Of a stretch of DNA of 64,000 nt, positions 11,655 to 36,090 are shown piece by piece. The DNA lies in NCBI GenBank assembly GCA_030248195.1, contig JASAND010011226.1, forward strand, positions 1-64,000, read 5' to 3'. The first letter of the stretch is position 1; each line of letters opens with the position of its first letter. The DNA comes from Trissonchulus latispiculum. Lineage: Eukaryota > Nematoda > Enoplea > Enoplida > Ironidae. Position numbers and translations under genes: made by a program. The notes beneath the pieces are model-generated. The model was not told the DNA's origin. It saw only the letters and a program-made list of their open reading frames with translations, and made no database searches.

Positions 11655-13189
11655 CTTAAAACCAGTAGTGTTTTGCGGAATATTACTCCTAATATTACTC
11701 CTTACACTCAACTGCACTAATCCAAACACAGGTGATTTGTACTTATTATTGGTCTAAAGAAGTTTTGGAACGCGATAGTTACTCAAGAGAACATCCTTCA
11801 AAATTATATTTATTTACTTAACCCTGAGACATGGAAAAGTCTGTGCAGCAAAGGTTTAGCTTAATCTTGAGCATGTTCGGTGTTTTTTGAAACTCGGAAA
11901 AACTTTGTTTCAATATATATTACCCAGAAAAAATTCACATCAGGAATTGCTAATCTTTATAACAAATGATGCACATAGCTTCATCATTGTAGTTTACTAA
12001 GATGAACGCTTTGCTGTCTGTTGTATTCTGCTGACACTATGCTGAACCCTCCCAGGTAAACTGATACGCCAAACCTTTTCTAATTTTGAAATCGATTTTA
12101 CCCACCAGGGCAGCTATCAGATCAACGTAACGTAACGAGCTGATCTTACATGCAAACTGTCCAATCATCAAAATCAAAATTCACCCTTACCAAGATATAA
12201 AGTTAACACGCAACTTTATTGCAGCTAACTATAACTCAACAATGTGTCGGAGTTTTCTCTCATCTGAATGTCTTTTCAGGATTCCACTATATACACTACG
12301 CCAACTAAAGGTCATCATGCATTGAAAAATCCTGTTTTTAAGGTGAGGAAAGTGACTTAAAAATCGGCTAACTCTGCGTAATTCTCACATATCTCACATC
12401 CGAGTCCAACCGACTTTATACTGCTGAAATAAGTACAGAAGAAAATCACAACAGATCTATGAATACACATCCAACCTTTCCTAGTAATTCATATTTTAAG
12501 CTCGCTCCCTTTCAAGGGTTTGAAGCGCAACACATGGAAAGCCAAAGCTAAACTATCTCGAAATGCTATGTTGGTTTTAGTCGGTTCGGTTATATTACTT
12601 CCTCTTAAGGATTCAGAAATTATTTTTATATAAAAAATGCGCAGCGGCTGTTCAACTTTCAGCAATGCCAATTTCTAAAATAATCCTTTTCAGGAGTAGA
12701 AAAACAAAGCGCGAACAACTGATGCTTTGCTTCAAGCAGCTATTTTTTCATCCCGGTTACTTTTTAGGTAGCCTAGACAGACTCAATGAAGCAAAATATG
12801 AAGCAACCTTTAATAGGAATTAAAGAAATATTTTTAAGTTTTGTCTCTGGTTCTGTTAAGTGCGGTTTTTTCGACGGTTGTCTTGAATTGGAAATGAAAT
12901 ACTGCAGCTCAATCGATGGTATGTATGGTGACTACCATCATTAGGTAAAACGCTTTCAGAATTGTTTGTGAATTTTTGACTGATTATGAAACTTCTCAGT
13001 TAATGTTTTTCGGAAATTCTCCGCCTCTGGCACAACGAAAAGACAACAATTTCTGACCAGAAAAACGCCATCGCTGTTGACTTTGGCTAATGTCTTCTGC
13101 TAAATTGCATGTCTGATTGCCGGCTGTCACAATGTTTTCACAGCTTGAAGGTATTAATAAAAGTGCTTGGTGACAGGCTAGCAATTAGG

Positions 13190-13415
13190 GAATTTAGGTT
13201 TTTCTGTCTGAGCAGGTGACGTGTGTAGCCATTGGTCATTGGTCAGTGTTTAGAATTTGTCTGGATGTCCTTATATAAACGTTGCGACCTGTAGCCAGTA
13301 TAGTCAATAAGACCGACGCGGTATATAACGTCATTTCCGTTTAACGTCAATTACTTGAACTAGAATAAAAGTTCTAATTCATTCCAAGCGACGACAGAAA
13401 CATCCCGCATTCATT
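13190..13415 (+). promoter_or_regulatory. Promoter-like or solo-LTR-like block
   Basis: Two ATTGG (inverted CCAAT) motifs at 13229-13242 are followed by TATATAAA at 13272 and, 90 bp on, AATAAAA near 13363. CCAAT plus TATA would suit a promoter for the gene downstream. TATA closely followed by AATAAA also suits the U3-R region of a solo LTR. No flanking target duplication was found. Confidence 0.25.
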
Positions 13416-15879
13416 TTGAACATGATTATTGTTGGTTTGAAGCAATCTGCAGCATTCTTTTCATTGATCAGTTATCAACTTCTATTGTTTGTGAAGAGGT
13501 AATAAAGAATTCTTATATTCCCAGGAAAACACACTTATTATGTTAGTTTTATTTATAAATATCTTGAGATGACAGTATCTATGGAAACAAGTACTCGAAG
13601 ACTGCATTCTCTTTAGCTTAGCTGCAGCTGTCTTTCGGATTATGCATTTAAAAAAGCCTGTCCAGTGTAGAAGCTAAAGCTTTTCTGCTATCACTTGAAA
13701 AAAGATTTAAAACACATCTATCTCTGCACCGGAATTGTAGTCTCGCCTGGAGGTCTGCAACAACTTGCGCTTCTCTTCGGATCACGTGTGCACACCTCTT
13801 TCAAAACTTAAATTGCTCCTGAAACTTTTTCCACTTGTCGCTCAAGGCACTGTAGTCTGACTTGTCTGTTATCTATTTGCTAGCACACTTCTTTATAATT
13901 TTGACCGATATATACGTTATATTAATCTAAAAGATTAATCTAAATTAATATAAACTTACATTTTTGAAAATTGCCAACAGTGCAGCAAATCTTTTCTTTT
14001 AGCACCTAGAGACCCTTTAGAATTTAGGTAAATTTTGCAGGAAAAGTCAACAGTCACTATTTTGCGGAAGCTGCTGCTAATGCGGGTCTCTACACAAAGC
14101 AAGTAACAAGTGCTTAATCGCAACTTGGAAAAGTAGCCAGAATTTGTGGCAGGCTATTCCAGCCGGTTGAGCGGATTGAGTAAAAAAATTTTAAATATCA
14201 AATTCTATATTTTTATTGTAAGAGATTTTAAAGTTAATTTTACTTGATAATTTAGAAGTCTCCTTATTGCAACATATCTCATAAAGACTATAATTTTAGA
14301 GTACTCGTATGTATCGTAATTTTGAACTTTCCATGCTCCAAATACAGGTCTAAATTTTGCGTGCCCTACTGCAACGATAACATAATGTTATGTAAGTTGA
14401 CAGCTACTATACTTTTTAAGAAATTTTTGAAAGGCATCCTAGTTTTCTTATACTTCTTCTACTTAGTACGAGGTGGAAATTTATAGTACTTTACTAGTGA
14501 ATAATCGTAACGCTATACGAAGACTCTTACATGGACTAAATTTCGCAAGACATTTGAAAGTTCATTTTAGCAAAACTGTGTCACGGTTTAAGAATAAAGT
14601 TGTTTACAATGCACTCAAGCTTGTACAAGTTGGCTGAGACAGACGATAACTGAAACATTCTATAAACATTTCCTTCCAGCTTCCTCAGTATAACCTTTTC
14701 AATTTTGTTTTGTTTTGCCGTTCTTTAAGTAGCTGACATAGCAAGATTCAGCTTTTAGAAGTTCAAAGAGTTTCCACAAAGCTCTTATACGCAGATACTT
14801 ACTTCACTGAGACCAGTAGAAGCTTGCAATCTTCCAAGTTTATTTTAAAATCTTTAATTTTCGTTAGGAAAAAGCTTTTGAAATTTAACCTCGCTTTTTA
14901 AATCCTAACCGCCTACAGCTCTCCTCCTTGTTCCTACACAACAAGGTCGTAGTTAGACAGCAACCAGCACAAAAATATTCCTGGAATGAAAGAGAAAAGC
15001 TTTCCTGTGAACCCAAATTTTACAAGCTCCCGGTAACAGTGCCCCAGCGTTAAAGATTTTTGTGAGGGAAACAAGTTCAGTCGAGCTTTTTCGCCTTAAG
15101 CCTGGGTAGTTTCATAATATATAAGCGCGAAATCCATAATACTATCGAAAATATGATACAATGGGTGTTTGATTTCCGAGCCCTAAAACTTTTACCCTAG
15201 TTGTTAAATTCAACTTTACTTTGCTTTTTACTTTTACCATTACTTTTTACTTTACGTTTTAAAATAACCCACAAAATTAGTATTTTGTTTAGATTCTAAA
15301 ATTTACATTACAAATAATATACTTACATAGTTTGGCAAAGTAAAAGTCTTACCTATCGTTTTTACACATATTCATAGAACATTGAATTAACGAAAGTTTA
15401 CAAAATGTAGGTTCTTCTTTGACCTAGTTTAAAACTGTTAAATAGAATTGCATAAATAGTCGGACGCTTCTTCATGTAGCGCCGTTCACGCGTCGATTTC
15501 GTATCGCAAGTAGACCAAAAGTTTCATTATTAAAGTTGTTTAACAGTTTTTCCAAACTAAGGTGAAGTTATTTTTCTGTAAATTGTGACAGAGTTGATTT
15601 TTGTATGGTTTCATTACGTGTTCCACTAGAAGTTCCGATTAGAACTATAGCGTAAATCTAGCTGTTCGGGACTTGAGCCAACGATTCAACTCACAAAATA
15701 TCTCCTAAGAAGCTGTAATGCTCAGTAGTCAGTAGAAATCAGATCGTGCAGTAGACACAGTCTGTGACAGGTTGAACTTGTAGGTTGACCCATGTCACTT
15801 TTTGCTTCGTTCTAATCCGCTAATTGTTCTTCTTGAATCTTTTATTTCGTGTATGTTCTAGGGGATCTGGGGGATCTTG

Positions 15880-16080
15880 GGTTTATTAATTTTTCTAAGA
15901 AATTTGATCCATAACTGTTTTAGTGTTAAATTTTTTGTTGGGCGTTCTTGGGACTCTAGGGGTTCTCGGGGATTCTTAATTTCTTGAACAGATTTGATCC
16001 GTAACTGCATATTATTCTATAATTTTCAATTTTGTAATGGGGATTCTTAACTTTTCTGAGAGATTTGATCCGCAACTAAG
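15880..16080 (+). repeat. Three diverged tandem copies of a ~40-bp unit
   Basis: Copies near 15876-15922, 15968-16005 and 16038-16076 share GGGGATTCTTAA followed by AGATTTGATCCGTAACT with mismatches. The spacing between copies is irregular. Confidence 0.6.
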
Positions 16081-17176
16081 TTCTCTGCAGGAGATTCTAA
16101 GGGTTCTGAAATCTAAGGATTCCGGAAAATGTATGCCTTTTCTGAACTTGCTTGTATCACTGAAGTTGTTCATCTCTCGTTATCAGCTTTCGATTGATAC
16201 CCGTTAGGACCCCCTATATTTTACAAATTTGTTTACTATGGTATACAGAGATACCAACTAAAAATATATTTGAGGTGTTTAATAGAAACGGTCCGCAGCG
16301 TAGTCAGTCATACCGCGTTGTGGGTACTATCGCATGAAACAATTTGAAAACCTCGTTTTTCTGACGTCGATTTTTGGGATTCTACTTGTTTGTTGACATG
16401 GGCCGAAAGGTTTAAATCAGGATCGAAGGAACTGAAGAAAAATGGCCAAAGCGAGGACGAAAATGAAACCAGACTTCACTGGTAGTTGTTACGCTACCAA
16501 TCGACTCCAGACCTAGTTCCAGACCGAGAGCTTACTGTATGGATTTGAACCGTTCATGCAAAGCACTGATATTTAACCCAAAGTTCAGCTTTTGTAGGTA
16601 CGCGTCTGATTAGCAGGGAAATGGTTCGAAGCCCAGCTAAACTGTGCTGAAACGACTTCTGCTGAAACATTTTTTCTCTGTTTCCATTTTTAAATACTCT
16701 CCGTCAGATACTTCTAACTCCCCCTGTGAATCTTTTTAATACACCAACAAAGTTGAGCAACGTTTTTCCATCCCTTGAACTGCCTGCTGAGTGGAACCAA
16801 AAATATTTTTCTTTTCACTTTTAAACAGCCTTTGCACACCTTAAGCCAACATTGTATTTAAAATCATTGCACTTTTTACATACCCCCACTCCCCACTAAC
16901 CTTAACCAAAACCAGTCTTGAGATATTTTCTTCCAAGGTTAATCAACTAGAACTTTATGGCTAGTTTTCATTTCCTAGGAATTACCAAACCAAACAAATA
17001 TTTTGAAGCAAAGTATCTGATGTGTACTGTAGCAAGCAACTATAGCAACTAGCAACTTGAATTTATTATGTAGTTTGCATTTCAGTGCTGTCTCTATTCG
17101 AATCCCAGTTCGTAGGACGAATTTGGGTGCTTAATTGCTGCCTAGAAATACATTCCATTTAAAACCACTTGTCAGA

Positions 17177-29360
<12,184 letters not shown>

Positions 29361-29455
29361 ACTGTTGTGAATTTATTGCTTTTCACGCTACTGCCAAATC
29401 ATACTCATGAATGAAATTGTTTTAGTGAGATTTTTTTGCTAATATTTGCTGACAC

Positions 29456-29531
29456 AATAAACTAATGTGATATTGTCATAGTGCTCATTTCTTCATGCAT
29501 AATGATGCAGTGAATTGTCATTTTTAATAAA
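29456..29531 (+). terminator. Polyadenylation signals of P4HA
   Basis: Canonical AATAAA occurs at 29456-29461, 96 bp after the stop, and again at 29526-29531. The large retroelement begins only 26 bp after the second. Confidence 0.6.
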
Positions 29532-29556
29532 GATTCAAATAGCAATGTAGGGTAAA

Positions 29557-30981
29557 TGTAATAAAATGGGGTCTACTCGTCTTGTTTATCGGATAATGAC
29601 GCACTGGTTTAATTCCCTTATAGCCTCCCAAATCCACTATTTTAACACAAGTATAATACCAGGGGTGGTTACAGTTAGAATATCTGCGCAGTCGTTCTGT
29701 CTACTAATTATTCAGTTATTCCAGTACCTAACTAGAAACTTATTCAGGAATAGCCGTGAAGGTTTTACAAGGTTTTAATGATTCTAGGTATTATTTTAAA
29801 CAGTCACGGTTATCAACATTCAGCATAAAAAATACGTTTTACATTCAAATTCCGCCGTTGAGGTTCAATACAAGTATACAGTGACATACATGAAGTTCCA
29901 TCACAAAAGAGGCATTATTCCCTAGGTAGACATAGACAAAATTCACAATATTGCAAATGGATCAACTAGTCAGTGAAGAACATAGGAGAAAATGTTTTAG
30001 CTCAGTTTTTAGACAAATCTTTGAACGTTCTCAGTTTAATTATCGCAACTCTTCTTACTCACGGTTGGTAGAGACAGCGATTGGCACAGTGAAATTAAAA
30101 TCACAGGAATAGAATAGGAATCCGGGTTGGCAGCGGAGTTAAAAGTTAATGCAGCACAGACAAGTAAATCCTCCCAAAAATTGATACCGGAATCAACCGC
30201 GTATTTGGTCTTCGCGACCCTGAGAAATCCGCTCCAACTGGCTATAAAGAGCCCACGGCGTATCAGCCGAAAAGTGACAGAACACAAACAGACAGGGTGA
30301 AAAACCGCAATTCGCTAAGGCTGCCAACCCACGACTGAAGTTCAGGTCTTCTCACGAACTGAACTTCAGCCGTACCTCCGATAGAGGGCGTTCCAACTTT
30401 TGGAATTGTCCAATCGCTGACTCTCTACCGTATACCTGTTTTCGTCGGTCCTCTTTATTTTCGAGAGAGAACCGACCCAGCATGACGTCGAAGGAGCTTG
30501 CGTAACTTTGGGGTCAAACTTTGATTGCTTTAGGGCTTTTCTCAAGGCTCCTTTCAGACGATTTCTCTTTCAATTTTCTCTTCCAAAAGCACTCAAGTAG
30601 AAACCCTGATAACGTCACAAAACACTTAGCTTCAGTATTTCCAACAATTTCAGACTCATCACACAAAACAAACAGTCCTGGGCAATATGTATAAAATCTC
30701 GCCAAACCGACAATTCAAATTTCAAGTAGCTATCTTCATTTTGGTTCCAGAAATACAACGAGTTATGAATTTCCAACAAACCAAGCATTTCAATTCCTAA
30801 CCAATATCAGCATTAGCCAAACTTCAGCAAACAACTACAAAACACAATTAGTCGCAAACAACCCAAGGAAACAGCTGAATTCTTCCATTCCAAGATTTAC
30901 CTCAACATTTCACTTAAAACAATTCTAAAAAATGCTCCAAAATATGTTCTAGACCAGTAAGCAGATTTTGCTGTCTCCACA
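29557..30981 (-). repeat. 3' LTR
   Basis: On the minus strand it begins TGTGGAGACAGC and ends TTATTACA. It lacks a 48-bp block present in the other LTR (45867-45914) and has a 38-bp block near 30700 that the other lacks. The neighbouring sense-strand purines GTGGAGTGGAG just before it may be the polypurine tract. Confidence 0.95.
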
Positions 30982-32949
30982 CTCCACTCCACAAAAAATG
31001 GGGGGAAGTTCGACTAGGGGGGAAAATTTTTGAAACATAAACAGTGCAATTCAGTTCTAGAATATTCACAGGATATCGACAAGTCAACAGTAAGACAGTG
31101 TACAGCAGAGCCCAAACCTAGATAATCACAGCTAAAATCAGTGCAAGCATAATGATTAGAGTCACAATTCACATAGGCGTTGTCGGTGGCGGATGGCGAT
31201 GGCAGTAGAGTCAATATCGGTTACAGTTCAGTCGCAGTTGTAGTGGCGGCAGCAGAGACAGTATCGGCCGGTAACAGTTCATACATCGGCCAGTAAGAGG
31301 TGGGCGCAGACGTGCAGCCCCGGGGACTAGAGATTCCAGTTGGGCAAACTGGTGCGGCAGTGCACACAGTTGACAGCAGAGGTTTGGGGGGTCCAGACGG
31401 GCAGATACCAGGGCTGAGAGTGTGCCGCTGGTCAGGGAAGTCAGCGGGCGCCGACGTGGGGAACGGAGATGAGCCGGACTCTGAGATGAACAAGAGCCGG
31501 AGGTGGTGATGACGGTGATGATGAAGACGGTGCTGGGAGGTGAGTGGAGACAGTCGGACGGTACAGCAGGAGAATGGTGCATCAGCCGGATAATTGAACG
31601 CGAACAGGAACTGAGGAATCGAACCGCGGACCAACTGATCAAGAAACAACCACGCCAAACTGTCCAGAAAAAACCACGGATAGAAAAACAGCCTATAATT
31701 AGAACATTGTCCGGAATAAGTAAACAGTTATAATGAACAAAGACAAAGGGACTGCAGTAACGAGTTACTTTTACATCACCGCTTAAGAGAACCAAATTCA
31801 CCAACCCAAAGTAAGTACCAGCAATTCAAGAATCTCAGCAACCAAAAAGAAATCAACGAAGCCTAGCGCCCATTTCTTGACAGTTCGTTAGATAGTAGAA
31901 TCATGACAACCAAAGAAAGCTAACAGCACTACCGTTAGGTCTAATTCTATGCCGATTGCAAAATAAACCCAGAAAGTTAAACCAAATAACCAAGTCATAA
32001 TCAGCTAAGATTCAGAATAGCAATGACCAAAGATTCAGCAGACTTCAACCAGTTAGGTGCCACAAAGATACAAACAGACAGAAAACAAAAAGTTAAACGA
32101 AACTCAGTTAGTAATCGTTATTCAGCTCTTGAATTGTGTTGCAGGCCAAGCAGGCCATTCTGATCCAGAGTCCACTGAAATCTCTTGACGGTGGTGGCAG
32201 ACCAAAAACCTCACTTCAAAAGGAAGGCTAAAACTAGTACAAACATGGGCACGAAGGAACAGTAACTGCTAATCACACGGTTTTATTCTTGCTACTGTAT
32301 CGTTTATATTTTTAGAATCATTCCAGAGAGAACATCTTACCTAATCATCATCATAAGTGCGTCTCATTCTTCAAATCACTAAAAGACAGTGCGAATTCAT
32401 CAGTGGCAGCGCAACTCGTAACAAAAATGTGCAAATCGCAAGATAACAATCAATTCTGAGCAACATTCAGTTTTCAACAGTCATCATACAAAAGTTTTGG
32501 TGTGGTGTATTTCAGATTCCTGGCGTTATTCTACGTAGCATGACAGTTTCTGTAGGGGGGACCAGGGAGTCAATCGGTCCGGTTGTAGCTAACCGTACAT
32601 TCAAGGGGCATGGAGAACCTAGGGAAACCGTCATACTACGCTCTGTGCATGCATTCTTTTCTTCATCTGCTAAACATCAACTACCAACAACAGATAACAT
32701 ATAGCTGGTCTGGTACTAACTCGATCTTATTTACTTCTACTTCACACTCATCACTTATTAGGGGAAGGGGACAGGGATCAACATGCAGCTCAACAGATAT
32801 TCGCGCTAGGGAAAAGGGCAGGGATCTTTCACTAGACACAGCAGAAAATTCATCAAGTACCACTTTTGTTCATCATTCAAGCTCAATAATCGCTATAAAA
32901 GTATTCAGAAAACAGTTCTATTACCAGCCACGAGGCCCAAACAGTTTAC
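30982..32949 (-). other. 3' region of the giant element
   Basis: About 2 kb between ORF B and the 3' LTR. Overlapping frames of 145 and 197 codons at 31211-31804 are Ser/Pro/Leu-rich, contain (CAC/CAT)n-like His runs and show no domain. I treat the region as mainly untranslated. Confidence 0.4.
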
Positions 32950-33501
32950 TTAGAATTCATGCGACATGATGTTAGCAGGCAACATAGGATGTGAACCAGG
33001 CAAAGCATGCAACAGAAAAGACACCAAATCAGGCATTTGGTTGTCAGGAAATGCACGACCAGACACGCACCAGCTGGGGTGCTCATACAAAATCAAAGTG
33101 CAAGAACTACCACAAATACGGTTTGGACAACGAAAAATAGCATTCCGGGAGGGGAAAAGCTCAGGCACAGCTTTTTGCAGGCGGGACTTAACGGAAAAGG
33201 ATGCAAACTGAAGTTGGAGAGGGGCCGGGAGAAACTTAATGGGGACACCGTAAAATGACAACTTAAATTTCCAAAAACAAGACAGACAGAGAACAGAACA
33301 TAAAGTGAGAATCTCTGATCCGAACAGAGAAGTGACCTTACCAGGGACGAAGAGTTTGGAGGTGGCTGGGGCCGTATACACACAGTCCTGATATGGGGAC
33401 ATCCGCAATTCCGCAGGGAGGGTGAGCTGATCACGCTCCGGCCCGCGTTGTTCCACGGTGACGGTGGAGGCAGCGTGGGTAGGGGGGCCAGGGTAGTACA
33501 C
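32950..33501 (-). CDS. Accessory ORF B, paralogue of ORF A
   Basis: C72-L-S-C75-F-W-K-F, then L-S-F-Y-G-V-P-I and F-R-C125-P-N-R-I-C130, align with the same blocks of ORF A. The end P-A-N-I-M also matches P-S-N-I-Y. The 5' end is uncertain: no ATG opens the conserved part apart from an internal Met. The acidic N-terminal region may be encoded in the overlapping frame at 33490-33683, joined by splicing (a CTTCCTTCCCCTCAG acceptor-like site precedes it) or broken by an indel. Confidence 0.6.
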   Translation of the reverse strand: MYYPGPPTHAASTVTVEQRGPERDQLTLPAELRMSPYQDCVYTAPATSKLFVPGKVTSLFGSEILTLCSVLCLSCFWKFKLSFYGVPIKFLPAPLQLQFASFSVKSRLQKAVPELFPSRNAIFRCPNRICGSSCTLILYEHPSWCVSGRAFPDNQMPDLVSFLLHALPGSHPMLPANIMSHEF

Positions 33502-33764
33502 GAGCAGTCGTTTGGCCTGGGGTCCTGAGGGGAAGGAAGGGACGTACAGGTGGCGGAGTCCGCGGAAACCACAGAGCCCCGGTCAGAGTCATCCAGATCT
33601 AGGCAATCAGATGACCAATCACTGTCCTCAGACTTCTGATCGCAGGGGTGGGGCCATTCATAGACAGGTCCACAGACAAAGGCCATGATTTTATAACAAT
33701 TAGACAAGAACATGAGAAATTTATGGCAATCATCACAGAGACAAAGTTTGTGGGACGTAGACAA
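33490..33764 (-). CDS. Possible N-terminal exon or segment of accessory ORF B
   Basis: An open frame with Cys-rich (C-L-C-D-D-C-H) and then acidic Ser/Asp-rich sequence (D-C-L-D-L-D-D-S-D). Its composition resembles the start of ORF A. Beyond about 33490 this frame becomes Ser/Pro-rich noise over the conserved ORF B. Confidence 0.35.
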
Positions 33765-33824
33765 GGGACAAGAGATAAAACTAAGGATTGAACAGAAGAA
33801 GTAATAACCTTTAACTAAACTTAA

Positions 33825-34493
33825 CTAAATGGGAATAACTCGATAGCTACACCGCACACCAGAAATACCAATAATATTAGGACAGTAATTAGGCGGATCC
33901 TCGCCTGTACGCATGCGAAAATCATAAATATTGGACGGTAAGTACTGCGACAAACGGATGGCAACATCACGCAACGCTCCTATAGCTTCGTTGGACAGAA
34001 CAGAAAAACCCTTGCCTAGAGGCCAACCGTCAAGTTCTTGAAGCAAAACAACATACACAGACTGGCATTTAGCATTGGGACAACGAAATACACCACCACT
34101 ATATGAGGGTTCAAAAGCACGAAAATACTGTTTGGTCAACACACTAGACTTGCGCACTTCGTCACTTACGGGGAACACAGTTATAGGAATTCCATAATAA
34201 CTTAAACCAAACCTCCAATAACATTCAGTACAAATTAAGGTGGCAATTTGAGCAACGTGTGGGCCAACTAGATTTATCCGTTTATTAGCTTCAAGCATCT
34301 GCAATTTCGTAGGATCAGTTAAAATATCCACAGTTCCACGCAGCATACTCAATCCATCAGGCATACAATCATAATCACGATAGGGACCTCTCATGTGTGG
34401 GGGACAAACCAGCGGCAACGGCGCTGGGGGAGTGTCATCGGTAGGGTCACGATCAGGCGACGAACTCAAGTTACTAGGCACCCTGGGGGCCAT
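33825..34493 (-). CDS. Accessory ORF A, paired-cysteine protein
   Basis: ATG at 34493, 222 codons, no recognised family. The N-terminal 30 residues are Ser/Asp/Pro-rich. C88-T-E-C91-Y-W-R-F and F-R-C138-P-N-A-K-C143 form a possible zinc ribbon. A second ORF with the same layout lies just downstream at 32950-33501, pointing to a tandem duplication inside the element. Function unknown; a nucleic-acid- or protein-binding accessory factor is possible. Confidence 0.65.
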   Translation of the reverse strand: MAPRVPSNLSSSPDRDPTDDTPPAPLPLVCPPHMRGPYRDYDCMPDGLSMLRGTVDILTDPTKLQMLEANKRINLVGPHVAQIATLICTECYWRFGLSYYGIPITVFPVSDEVRKSSVLTKQYFRAFEPSYSGGVFRCPNAKCQSVYVVLLQELDGWPLGKGFSVLSNEAIGALRDVAIRLSQYLPSNIYDFRMRTGEDPPNYCPNIIGISGVRCSYRVIPI

Positions 34494-35215
34494 TTGTACC
34501 TAAACGGAAGATTCCCTCAATAAACAATATAATTTCCGAACTCACGACCTTTGGTTATTTGCAATTACGACACATCTCATCAGACAATTTGGCATTCACA
34601 CACGTTAACATCAGTTACTAGCTACAAGAACAAAAAGTTAAATTTGGAGATTATATGAATGTTTTTTGAGTTTTCTGGAGTTTATGTTACTTTTTCTAGT
34701 AGTGTTTTATTTGTTTTTCACTGTACATTAATCTACTAATCAAGATACTATATTACAGAGTATACAACTAGTTATAGTAATAATACCTAACTGGTTACCT
34801 TATTTTTATTGTCAGGAGATATTTTTATATAGTTTTCTATCCTTTTGTATCCTTTTTTTGTTTGAGGTAATCCTCAGGGTTTTCTGAGCAGCATCTTTTT
34901 CGAAGTCCTTTTTCCCGGAGCTGCGACCCGGAGACTCCCGGTGACCCATAAAGACCAAAAGTCTACGTCGAATTTTGGTAAGGATGTTAAAACCAAAATC
35001 AGAACGAAAAGGTTTATGCCCAGCATGGGGCGGTTTTCTAGTTTGCACTCAAAAATCGGTGCGTGGTCGGGTCAACAAATGTCAACAAGCATACAGACAA
35101 TAATTTACAATTGCAATGGCTGTACAAGATCGTAGCTAAAGTTATTGTTACTCTATGTTACAACATTTACAGTGAAGTCTATATTACATACTATTTCAAT
35201 ATCTAGTTTCAGGTA

Positions 35216-36076
35216 TTATAAATCGTGATCAGATTCAGTGGATTTTGGGGAACGCTTTGTCCTAAGGAAGGGATTCCTAAATTTGGGATTCGGACCCGAG
35301 AACAGCGGGCTTTTGGCGAATAGACGCGCAATGTCAGGTGCGGCCTTAGAGTGTTTATGCTTCCCGGATTCGGTGGAAGAAGACTGACTAGAAGAGCTGG
35401 TTACCAGTTCGTGGACAACCACGTTGGGAGCCTTGCTAGTGGGCCATTTTCCCCGGGGTGGGTCACGTACAGACAATACAATCATAAAATGGTCACTGTT
35501 GATGTTATATAGGTATAATGATCTGCGTTCGGTGTTAAAGCCTTTACCTAGAAAAGCGGATGGCAAGAAAGTTTGCCAAGCCCAATCATTGCCAAATTTC
35601 GAGTAAGACAAAATGGGTGTTTGTAGCCATGCGGCCGCAAGGAAAATTTCATCATCCGTAGCATATTCAAAAACTTTATGTAATCTCGTCCTTACTTTAT
35701 GAAGTTCGGGAAACATAGATTTAAAACGCTTTTTGTGTTCATTCATTTCCAAAAATGTCGCAAGTTCCTGTTTTACATCCCTCCAAGAATCTTCCATCCC
35801 CGTTATCGCAAGCGAGAGAGCCCTATAGTAGCAGTTACCGTCTCCTAGAATATCTATTACCTCGTATGGTTCATAGAGGGGCATGTGCTCCAATAAAACG
35901 GGTAAGATATGACGAATTTTGAAACCTTTAAGAAAAGCGATGCGTTTTTGCCATTCACCATTAATCGGAACAAAAAGTTTGCGTCTACGATCAGCTTCAT
36001 CCTCTTGATCCTTCAGAAATGATTCTTCAGAAATAAAAAACAGGCATTGAACTGCCCTCAGACTCGGAGCTGGCAT
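35216..36076 (-). CDS. OTU-family cysteine protease (putative deubiquitinase)
   Basis: The ATG at 36076 lies 14 nt after the integrase stop. The OTU signature is clear: D79-G-N-C82-Y-Y-R-A-L-S-L-A carries the catalytic Cys, E-I-F-L-A-A-A-W is the mid-domain helix, and N-S-D-H196-F-M-I-V-L carries the catalytic His. OTU enzymes cleave ubiquitin or ubiquitin-like linkages. Here it could counter host ubiquitin-based control or process the polyprotein; both are inference. A Ser/Lys-rich tail of about 80 residues follows. Confidence 0.88.
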   Translation of the reverse strand: MPAPSLRAVQCLFFISEESFLKDQEDEADRRRKLFVPINGEWQKRIAFLKGFKIRHILPVLLEHMPLYEPYEVIDILGDGNCYYRALSLAITGMEDSWRDVKQELATFLEMNEHKKRFKSMFPELHKVRTRLHKVFEYATDDEIFLAAAWLQTPILSYSKFGNDWAWQTFLPSAFLGKGFNTERRSLYLYNINSDHFMIVLSVRDPPRGKWPTSKAPNVVVHELVTSSSSQSSSTESGKHKHSKAAPDIARLFAKSPLFSGPNPKFRNPFLRTKRSPKSTESDHDL

Positions 36077-36090
36077 CTCTGACCTGTAAT

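Larger units (their letters stand above)
11663..17100. other. 5.4 kb upstream of the prolyl 4-hydroxylase gene, no gene seen
   Basis: No long open frame. Notable items are a promoter- or LTR-like block at 13190-13415 and a diverged tandem repeat at 15880-16080. A pyrimidine-rich ACTTTTTACTTT-like stretch lies at 15215-15255. A noncoding first exon of the downstream gene could lie here, but I cannot place one. Confidence 0.5.

Noticed and set aside
10300..11757. Proline/arginine/glutamate-rich open frames, including a P-E-R repeat protein
   Set aside because: They arise in every frame from the GGCCCGAG arrays of the hAT-like element.
16595..16645. A tRNA-like B box (GGTTCGAAGCC)
   Set aside because: No matching A box or paired stems upstream.
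29566..29778. A 70-codon ORF present identically in both LTRs
   Set aside because: Its duplication simply reflects the LTR repeat, and it is antisense to element transcription.
31300..31733. Plus-strand ORFs in the 3' region of the giant element
   Set aside because: Antisense to the element and overlapping several equally open frames in GC-rich sequence.
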